DNA from: Candidatus Pollutiaquabacter sp.
Lineage (GTDB): Bacteria; Bacteroidota; Bacteroidia; AKYH767-A; 2013-40CM-41-45
NCBI GenBank assembly: GCA_903854075.1
Contig: CAINVI010000185.1
Coordinates: forward strand, 1 to 11,581
DNA: 11,581 nt
Direction: 5' to 3'
The position numbers were made by a program, and so were the translations under genes. Below the pieces are notes generated by a model. It did not search any database. It was not told where the DNA came from and saw nothing but the letters and a program-made list of their open reading frames with translations. How positions within the stretch are numbered: the first letter of the stretch is position 1; each line of letters starts with the position of its first letter. Positions 1-5,806 of the stretch are shown here, one piece after another.

Positions 1-75
1 AACGAAAGCGACCTGGATGTACTCATCATGAAGCTACTGGATGCTAAAGTGACGTACATGGAGGGGAAGGAATGA
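1..75 (+). CDS. C-terminal end of an unidentified protein (5' end outside window)
   Basis: Frame 1 is open from the window edge to a TGA at 73-75 and encodes 24 residues ending MKLLDAKVTYMEGKE. The stop overlaps the ATG of the next small reading frame in an ATGA arrangement, typical of translationally coupled operon genes, which supports its being a real gene end. The fragment is acidic and helix-prone and carries no recognisable motif. It is too short to assign to a family, and its relation to the SusC fragment downstream is doubtful because of the apparent break at 170-245. Confidence 0.5.
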   Translation, partial: NESDLDVLIMKLLDAKVTYMEGKE

Positions 76-305
76 GGCATTACATAGCCATAGGATATGC
101 TGTATTATTGATACTGGTAATGTATTGTGTCCATGTCCTATTTTCCGATTTAACATTTGGGGACTTTGAAACTTTAGCCATTGGGGATCTTGTGTTAGCA
201 ATGTTTTGTTTAATAATTTCCATTATTATTATAAATATTTGCCGAATGCCGGTGGCTGGGGGAATTTCTTGTCCAAGCCGGGTATTGTCGAGAACACATG
301 GGTGA
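72..305 (+). CDS. small two-helix membrane protein, 3' end probably lost at a join
   Basis: The ATG at 72 overlaps the preceding stop by ATGA and has a GGAGG at 60-64, seven bases upstream, so the start is well supported. About 57 residues read as a small inner-membrane protein: a hydrophobic segment at residues 6-24, a short acidic loop, and a second at about 39-57 ending in a run of isoleucines. From about residue 58 the frame enters DNA that codes for SusC in another frame, so the last 20 or so residues (RMPVAGGISCPSRVLSRTHG) are very probably not native. The DNA is clearly more AT-rich than the rest of the window. Family not recognised. Either the gene was truncated by a rearrangement or two unrelated pieces were joined in assembly. 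Confidence 0.4.
   Translation: MRHYIAIGYAVLLILVMYCVHVLFSDLTFGDFETLAIGDLVLAMFCLIISIIIINICRMPVAGGISCPSRVLSRTHG
170..245. other. putative chimeric junction between unrelated sequences
   Basis: Left of this interval the sequence is AT-rich and codes for a coupled small membrane protein. Right of it the sequence codes, in a different frame, for the C-terminal end of a SusC receptor of which the first 85-90 percent is missing. The SusC frame is closed by a TGA at 167-169, so the join must be later. By about 245 the SusC reading is unambiguous. Both readings look plausible inside the interval, because the AT-rich stretch at 206-240 reads as isoleucines in one frame and as tyrosines in the other. 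No insertion-sequence end, tRNA or long inverted repeat is visible. Confidence 0.6.
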
Positions 306-541
306 AAATGCGGGAGATCACGCTCACCTACGACTTGCCCGAAAAACTCGTACGAAAGTTGAAAATCTTTCAAGGCCTTACGGCACTTGTCACTGGTCGT
401 GATCTTTTCTACTTCTACTCGTCGGTGCCCGATCGTATCAATCCGGAAGGTATCCTTGGCGCAGGCGATGCCCAGGGATTTGAGTGGGCCTCTTTGCCGG
501 GTGTTCGCTCTATTACGTTCGGAATAACTGCAAAATTCTAA
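206..541 (+). pseudogene. C-terminal fragment of a SusC/RagA-type TonB-dependent outer-membrane receptor
   Basis: About 110 residues match the end of the SusC family, the 22-strand outer-membrane channels that import oligosaccharides or peptides captured by a SusD lid using TonB energy. Family hallmarks are a WVKMREITLTYDLP segment, matching the usual W-K-LRE-L-Y-lP strand, then TALVTGRDLF and a final strand SITFGITAKF with a terminal phenylalanine, the expected beta-barrel sorting signal. A whole SusC is about 1000 residues, so the plug, TonB box, signal peptide and most of the barrel are absent. The TTG at 206 is only where the frame is taken to open; it is not a believable start. A susD-like gene begins 15 bases after the stop, the usual susC-susD order. 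If the left-hand break is an assembly artefact, the real gene is intact elsewhere. Confidence 0.85.
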
Positions 542-543
542 TC

Positions 544-549
544 AGGAGG
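544..549 (+). promoter_or_regulatory. strong Shine-Dalgarno (AGGAGG) of the susD-like gene
   Basis: A perfect AGGAGG lies seven bases before the ATG at 557, inside the 15-base gap after the SusC stop. It fixes the start of the lipoprotein gene. The genes starting at 2270, 4841, 5807, 10562 (minus) and 11544 (minus) have no comparable sequence, as is usual in Bacteroidota. Confidence 0.8.
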
Positions 550-556
550 AACAATC

Positions 557-2182
557 ATGAAAAAACAATATTCTTTGCTTGTACTGTTTTTCTCCGTGCT
601 CCTGTTTGCCGGTTGTGAAAAGGATTTCGAAGAGATTAATAAGAATCCGAATGGGTTCACCACGGCGAGCGATGGTTCGTTGTTCAACACGGTCATCGCA
701 TCACTGAAGTCGGGATGGAACGAACAATTATACGTCAATAATTCAGTACTGTATAAGGAGACGCAGCAAGCGTCGCTCTCGCAGGTGCGGTGGGTGAATT
801 ACACCATCGGTACGGAAGAGGTTTGGAGGGATTATTATACCACGCTGCCGAATCTTCGCGAGTTGGAGCGTCGTTGGGCCGGATTGGATACTACGTCGCA
901 CGAAGTACAAAACATGATGGCGATGGAAAAGATTGTGCTGGCCGTGAAAACCTTCAAAGTGACGGAACTCTTCGGTGATATCCCATTTACCACCGCTGGT
1001 TACGGGTACATTGATCCGGCGCGATTGCGTCCGACCTTCGATTCGCAAGAATTTATCTATAAACAGTTGTTGGAAGAGTTGGAATGGGCCGCCGATCATA
1101 TTGATCCGGCTGCTACAACTGCGGAACCTTATCTGACGTTTAAAAATTTTGACAATCTATTTTTCGGCGATCTGGTCAAGTGGCGGAAGTTTGCAAACTC
1201 GTTGCGCCTGCGTTATGCTATGCGTATGGTGAATAAAGAGCCCGTACTCGCGGGGAATATCATCCGCGATATCATAGTTAATTTCAAGCCGACTTTCGGT
1301 GTAAATGATTTCGGTCAACTGAACGATGATCCGTATACGCAGAGTGCTTTATTGTTTCCGTATCAGCTCGGATATCGTAACGAGAGTAAAGGTTGGTCGT
1401 TCAACCAATCTAAAGATTTGCGATTAGGTAGCACGATTTGGCACTTGCTGTCGTTAAACGACAGCACGGATGGTAGTGGCATCTTTGATCCGCGTGCGTA
1501 TTATTTTTTTGATACGAACAACGATAATAAATGGGTAGCCTATTCCAATAATCCGGCTTCCGGCACGCAGCCCGACGGCGGTATTCCTTATGAATACCAG
1601 CGCGATGTTGTTTATTCGTTGAAGGGAGCCACCTGTTTGTATTCGCCGGTGAACTATCATCTAGTCCGTGATATGGACTACGTGCCGGAAGTGTTAATGA
1701 CGGGCGCTGAAGTACTGTTTTTACGGGCGGAAGCTTACATGCGTGGAATAGGAGTGGGTAAAGATGTTGGACAGGCTGGCACTGAATTTCTCAGCGGCCT
1801 GCAGTTTTCTCTTCGGTTTTGGGAAACCATCATGACTAATTCCAAGCTGCCGCTGGGAGCTACCTTTGCTAGCAACGTGTCAGTGCCTACCAATATTAAT
1901 TTCATTACGGTACAAAACAGTTTGAATTATTTCTCGGCCAGTGAGCAGCAACAACTGGATCAGATCTATGCGCAATGTTGGCTGGACCTCTTCCTTCAGC
2001 CGCAACAGGCGTTTTCGTTGGCTCGCCGAACTTACCGCACACCACGAGAAGGAGCTGCGCTGTCGGTCTACCGGTTCCCAATTCCGCCTACGGAGGTTTC
2101 CTATAACAACGCCAATTGGCTGAGCACATTTGGTTCGCCGGCGGGCGACCAGCTGACGGTAAAAGTCTGGTGGATGGATTGA
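557..2182 (+). CDS. SusD/RagB-family outer-membrane nutrient-binding lipoprotein (SusD-like_2 type)
   Basis: This 541-residue protein is the surface lipoprotein that closes over a SusC channel and helps capture ligand. It has a lipoprotein signal peptide (residues 1-19) with lipobox LFAGC and modified Cys20. The following EKDFEE is a Lys/acidic stretch resembling the Bacteroidota surface-export signal. DFEEINKNPN near the N terminus marks the branch of the family often annotated as SusD-like_2. Other family landmarks are TELFGDIPFT (136-145), a GDLVKWRKFANSLRLRYAMR segment (about 204-223), DPR (311-313), MTGAEVLFLRAEAYMRG (381-397) and an Arg-rich RRTYRTPREG stretch before a final YNNANW. The length is typical and there is no frameshift. 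It lies 15 bases after the SusC fragment with a strong Shine-Dalgarno, so the two were co-transcribed. The ligand cannot be read from the sequence; the PNGase F-like neighbour makes glycoprotein glycans or peptides a reasonable guess. Confidence 0.93.
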   Translation: MKKQYSLLVLFFSVLLFAGCEKDFEEINKNPNGFTTASDGSLFNTVIASLKSGWNEQLYVNNSVLYKETQQASLSQVRWVNYTIGTEEVWRDYYTTLPNLRELERRWAGLDTTSHEVQNMMAMEKIVLAVKTFKVTELFGDIPFTTAGYGYIDPARLRPTFDSQEFIYKQLLEELEWAADHIDPAATTAEPYLTFKNFDNLFFGDLVKWRKFANSLRLRYAMRMVNKEPVLAGNIIRDIIVNFKPTFGVNDFGQLNDDPYTQSALLFPYQLGYRNESKGWSFNQSKDLRLGSTIWHLLSLNDSTDGSGIFDPRAYYFFDTNNDNKWVAYSNNPASGTQPDGGIPYEYQRDVVYSLKGATCLYSPVNYHLVRDMDYVPEVLMTGAEVLFLRAEAYMRGIGVGKDVGQAGTEFLSGLQFSLRFWETIMTNSKLPLGATFASNVSVPTNINFITVQNSLNYFSASEQQQLDQIYAQCWLDLFLQPQQAFSLARRTYRTPREGAALSVYRFPIPPTEVSYNNANWLSTFGSPAGDQLTVKVWWMD

Positions 2183-2269
2183 TGTGCGCGTCAATACTCC
2201 GTCGGCAACGAACTACGATTGTAAATAAAAACCACTACATTTAACCATAAACAAACAATTCCACTTCTC

Positions 2270-4765
2270 ATGAATGCATTCTATAAGAAATTAAGTGTAT
2301 TGTCCCTTTTGCTAGTCATATTGATCGCATTTAAAGGTACTGCACAATCTAACCAATACCTCGATTTTGATGGTGTTGATGATTTTGTCAGTGTTCCAAA
2401 CGGTACTGCTACTATCGCCGGATCGAATCAGATAACAATCGCCGGATGGTTTTACGATAATCAATTGTCGTACGGCCAAGGACTGTTCGGATTTCGTGGA
2501 ACGGCCGGAGGATTCTATTTGATTCAGCTGAATAATGGTGTTATTGAATGTCGTCTGTTGAATTCAGCCGGAACGCTGTACACCTATAATGCTCCTGCGC
2601 TGACGATTGTTCCGCAGGTTTGGCAGCATTTTGCGTGGGTGTATAACGGATCCACTATTTCCTTATATCGTAACGGTGTCTTGTTAGGTGGTGTGCCAGC
2701 GGCCGGAACTATTACGGCTACCAATATCGCGTTCACCATCGGAAAGAGTCCGCTGAGTGGTTTTAACTTCTTGTACAACGGGAGAATCGACGAGGTGTCA
2801 GTGTGGAATCGTGCGTTGAATGCTACGGAGATCACGGATATGATGAATAATGAATTGACCGGAACGGAAATAGGGTTGAAAATGTATTACAAGTTCAATC
2901 AAGGCGTGCCGGCTGGAAACAATACCAGTATCACCAATCTGATCAGTGAGTTGAATTCACCGCTTTACGATGGAGTTCTGTACAATTTTGCCATGAACGG
3001 TGCTACATCGAATTTCAACGGAACTTTGAATACTAGTTTTCAAGCCATCTCATTCCCACAAATTCCCGATCAGCTGTCTACCACAAGTACTGTGCAAATG
3101 GCGGCTACCGCCTCTTCCGGATTGCCGGTCACTTATGTGTTAGAATCGGGACCTGCCACTATAAACGGATCAACAGTTTCTATCAACGGCGCAGGCACCG
3201 TGTGTATTCGTGCTTTACAAGGTGGTAACGGAACATACGATTCGGCCACTTCGGTAGTTAATTGCTTTGATGTCGTTGATCCTACCGTCAACGTTCCGAC
3301 GATTGAGGCGCGCAATCCAATCGATGGAACGGATTTGTATATGCCAACACTGGGCATGATACAAGTGGCTGCCAAAGTCAATATCGATTATCCGGCTCTT
3401 TTTTCTGTACAGAATGTAAGCTTTGTGGCAGCCGGACAACCGCTGCAAGTTACGAATCACGGAAATGGTCACTTCACCGCCTGGTGGACACCGACAGCGT
3501 ATGGTCCTCAAACTATTCAGCTGATTTCCACGAGTAATTTCGGGGCGACCAATACAGTAACAGTAAACGTAAACGTCGTACAAGCGACGCCGAACCTCAG
3601 TAATGTGGTTGCGTTTAATAACGTTTGGCTGAATACGGATTCTATTTCCATCGAACGCGACGGAGTTCTTCCGTCGTATGTCGGCGCTTTCGACACCATT
3701 ACTGCTGTTTTAACTGTTACTTGTCCTCCTGGCGGCTGCGGTCCATGGGATCGTGTAGCGAGTATTGATGCGCAAGGTCACGACGGCCAATGGTACGAGA
3801 TCATTCGCTACATCACACCCTACGGAGTTCCATGCTCGCATCGTATTAACCTGACCGATTACATGTCTATCCTGCAAGGTAAAGTGCGTTTCCGTGCAAA
3901 CTGTGCCACGCTGGATAACGGTTTTCAGTACGAGTTGAAGTTTGATTACAAAGAAGGTGTTCCTCCACATAAATACAGCACGGTGAAACAAGTTTGGAAA
4001 GAAATCTATCCGTTTGGGGATTACGCCAATCTTCAGCCGGTGCCAACGTTTAACTATACATATACCAGCGGTGCTGTGGCATCGAAACTGAAGTTGGTCA
4101 GTACCGGCCACGGCTGGGGAAGTTTGAACACCAGCAATGCAGCGGAGTTTTATAATGCGACGCACAATGTTTGGGTCAATGGTGCAAATACGTTTGCCCA
4201 GCAAAACTGGCTGACCTGTAATCCTAATCCGGACGGTTGTTCGCCGCAAAGCGGAACCTGGACCTATGCGCGTGCGGGATGGTGTCCCGGTGCTATTGCA
4301 CCGTATTTCGACTACGACATGTCTTCTTTCATCTCAGCGCAAAGTATTTCACTCGATTACAAATTCTTCACCGGATATGTCGACTATTGCCATCCGAATC
4401 ATCCAAGTTGTGTTACCGGTGTTACCTGTACGGACTGCAACGATGGGTTCAATCCGCAATTGGACGTGAATTGTAATTTGATTACCTACTTTGATTCCTC
4501 GGCGCCATTGGCGGTGCGTGAATTGGATAAGGTGACCTTCTCCCTGTATCCGAATCCTGCTACAGGTTCGTTTACTATTTCTGCCGGTAAAAAAGGAGCC
4601 GCCTACAACGTTGAAGTGCTTGATCTGATGGGTAAATTAGTGAAAGAGTTGACGTGGAGCGGCGAACGGCTAAGTGTGGATATTTCCGGATATTCCAAAG
4701 GTGTTTACATTGTTCGTGTAAGTAACGGAAGTACCAGTGAATTCAAGAAACTGATCGTTGAATAA
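2270..4765 (+). CDS. secreted LamG / PNGase F-like amidase with T9SS type A sorting tail
   Basis: This 831-residue secreted protein has a signal peptide at 1-25 (ends GTAQ). A LamG/concanavalin-like domain spans about 28-208, with YLDFDGVDDFV at its start and GRIDEVSVWNRAL near its end. Two Ig-like segments follow at about 260-337 and 340-438. A PNGase F-like region covers about 443-742, and a type A Por secretion tail covers about 757-831 (SLYPNP start, GVYIVRV end). PNGase F cleaves the glycosylamine bond of N-glycans, turning Asn into Asp. Recalled landmarks of Elizabethkingia PNGase F line up: CPPGGCGPWDR (C485, C490, catalytic Asp60 equivalent D494), WYEIIRYITPYG (508-519), TGHGWG, AAEF (E626, equivalent to Glu206), and RAGWCPG (668-674), with C650 and C672 matching a known disulfide. 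The Glu118 position appears to be Ala546. The start lacks a Shine-Dalgarno sequence. The gene lies 87 bases after the susD-like gene and ends at a strong terminator, so an operon with SusCD is possible. Amidase activity is inferred; a glycan-binding role without catalysis is the main alternative. Confidence 0.85.
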   Translation: MNAFYKKLSVLSLLLVILIAFKGTAQSNQYLDFDGVDDFVSVPNGTATIAGSNQITIAGWFYDNQLSYGQGLFGFRGTAGGFYLIQLNNGVIECRLLNSAGTLYTYNAPALTIVPQVWQHFAWVYNGSTISLYRNGVLLGGVPAAGTITATNIAFTIGKSPLSGFNFLYNGRIDEVSVWNRALNATEITDMMNNELTGTEIGLKMYYKFNQGVPAGNNTSITNLISELNSPLYDGVLYNFAMNGATSNFNGTLNTSFQAISFPQIPDQLSTTSTVQMAATASSGLPVTYVLESGPATINGSTVSINGAGTVCIRALQGGNGTYDSATSVVNCFDVVDPTVNVPTIEARNPIDGTDLYMPTLGMIQVAAKVNIDYPALFSVQNVSFVAAGQPLQVTNHGNGHFTAWWTPTAYGPQTIQLISTSNFGATNTVTVNVNVVQATPNLSNVVAFNNVWLNTDSISIERDGVLPSYVGAFDTITAVLTVTCPPGGCGPWDRVASIDAQGHDGQWYEIIRYITPYGVPCSHRINLTDYMSILQGKVRFRANCATLDNGFQYELKFDYKEGVPPHKYSTVKQVWKEIYPFGDYANLQPVPTFNYTYTSGAVASKLKLVSTGHGWGSLNTSNAAEFYNATHNVWVNGANTFAQQNWLTCNPNPDGCSPQSGTWTYARAGWCPGAIAPYFDYDMSSFISAQSISLDYKFFTGYVDYCHPNHPSCVTGVTCTDCNDGFNPQLDVNCNLITYFDSSAPLAVRELDKVTFSLYPNPATGSFTISAGKKGAAYNVEVLDLMGKLVKELTWSGERLSVDISGYSKGVYIVRVSNGSTSEFKKLIVE

Positions 4766-4777
4766 TTTTACTTGAAA

Positions 4778-4829
4778 TGCTCCGCAGTCGCCGCTGGTTA
4801 ACCCAGAACGACTGCGGAGTTCTTTTTTA
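4778..4829 (+). terminator. Rho-independent terminator
   Basis: A perfect 11-base-pair stem (CTCCGCAGTCG at 4780-4790 with CGACTGCGGAG at 4809-4819) can be extended by one G-T and one A-T pair. It encloses an 18-base loop that can itself form a small CTGG/CCAG hairpin (4794-4797 with 4803-4806). The T-rich tract TTCTTTTTT follows at once (4820-4828). It lies 12 bases after the PNGase F-like gene and ends about 11 bases before the next start codon. Confidence 0.92.
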
Positions 4830-4840
4830 TCGTTTCAATC

Positions 4841-5662
4841 ATGAACTTCTTTCGTCTTTTCACATTATTTTTTCTTGTTTCACTTCGTGTATTGGGCGGC
4901 TCGTCCGGCGATACACTGACCGTAGTTACTTGGAATATTCGTGATTTCGGTCAAACTAAATCCGATGTTGAACTACAATTCATCGCTTCGCAACTAAAAC
5001 CGTACGATTTGGTAGCTGTTCAGGAAGTTGTGGGTGGACCCGCCGGACCGCAAGCTGTCGCTAAATTAGCCGATGCGCTTGATCGCACCGGCGCTAATTG
5101 GGATTATTGTATCAGTGAAAAAACTTCTGGCACACGGGGTACAGTTGAGCGTTATGCGTTCTTGTGGAAATCTTCACGCGTAAAACGACTCGGTAAAGCG
5201 TGGCTTGATTTGAATTATAAAGATGTAATTGATCGTGAACCGTATATGGCTGGTTTTGTATTTAGAGCAGATACGCTTTATCTGGTATCGCTGCACGCAG
5301 TGCCAAAATCAAAATTTCCGGAAACCGAGATCAAGTATTTAAAATATTTTCCTGAACACTATCCGGGAAAATCGCTGATGTTTCTCGGAGATTTCAATTG
5401 TCCGCAATCTCACACCGTTTTCAATCCGCTGAAATCAGCCGGGTACCCGCCAATTATGAAGGATGAAAAAACCACTATCCGGAAAGGTTGTCAATCCAGG
5501 GATTGCACGGCGTCCGCTTACGACAATATTTTTTATCCATCAAAAACCATGAAGTTCGTTCGAGCAACTGTGTTGCATTTTCAAACACGGATGCCGCTTG
5601 GATTGCCTACTGAATCTATTTCAGACCATTTGCCGGTGGTCGGTTGGTTTGTCTTTAAATAG
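4841..5662 (+). CDS. secreted endonuclease/exonuclease/phosphatase (DNase I-like) family protein
   Basis: This 273-residue protein has a short hydrophobic N-terminal signal (about residues 1-23), so it is likely periplasmic or secreted. The rest is one complete DNase I-like fold of the metal-dependent family that cleaves phosphodiester or phosphomonoester bonds. The family motifs are in order: TWNIRDFG (N32), AVQEV (E62, metal ligand), RYAFLWK (104-110), SLHA (H152), LGDFNCP (D184, N186), YDNIF (D228) and SDHLPV (D262, H263). All expected catalytic and metal-binding residues are present. These motifs are shared by DNases, phosphatases and sphingomyelinases, so the substrate is open; a bacterial secreted DNase I-like nuclease is favoured by size and simplicity. 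It has no T9SS tail and no Shine-Dalgarno sequence. The start lies only about 11 bases past the upstream terminator, so it is probably expressed by read-through or from a promoter inside the terminator region. Confidence 0.88.
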   Translation: MNFFRLFTLFFLVSLRVLGGSSGDTLTVVTWNIRDFGQTKSDVELQFIASQLKPYDLVAVQEVVGGPAGPQAVAKLADALDRTGANWDYCISEKTSGTRGTVERYAFLWKSSRVKRLGKAWLDLNYKDVIDREPYMAGFVFRADTLYLVSLHAVPKSKFPETEIKYLKYFPEHYPGKSLMFLGDFNCPQSHTVFNPLKSAGYPPIMKDEKTTIRKGCQSRDCTASAYDNIFYPSKTMKFVRATVLHFQTRMPLGLPTESISDHLPVVGWFVFK

Positions 5663-5806
5663 GTCGACATTTTCTGAAGAGTCGGGTGTCTTTTGAGCGG
5701 TGTTTTTTAACTGCTTTTTCATAGTGTAATTCGCGCCATTCACCAACATTATTTTGGTAACCGTGTTATATGTAGTTACTTGCTTTTATATTCTAGAACA
5801 AAGCCA

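Noticed and set aside
2236..2243. TACATTTA resembling the Bacteroidota -7 promoter element TAnnTTTG
   Set aside because: One key base differs and the nearest TTG lies only 14 bases upstream, not the usual 19-21, so it is not called as a promoter.
2183..2269. Possible frameshifted extension of the susD-like gene after the TGA
   Set aside because: The present end, KVWWMD, looks like a natural family C terminus and the following frames show no recognisable SusD sequence.
3710..4249. Long minus-strand open frame (179 codons) inside the PNGase F-like gene
   Set aside because: It is antisense to a region with clear family motifs, is rich in Arg, Ile and Thr in a shadow-like way, and has no domain or start signal.
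5780..5806. TTG start nine codons upstream of the giant adhesin ATG
   Set aside because: It would add LLYSRTKP before the signal peptide and has no Shine-Dalgarno; the ATG at 5807 gives a normal signal sequence.
5663..5806. Gap between the nuclease and the giant adhesin searched for a promoter and terminator
   Set aside because: Only a weak ACCAA/TTGGT hairpin was seen and no good TAnnTTTG match; nothing can be supported here.
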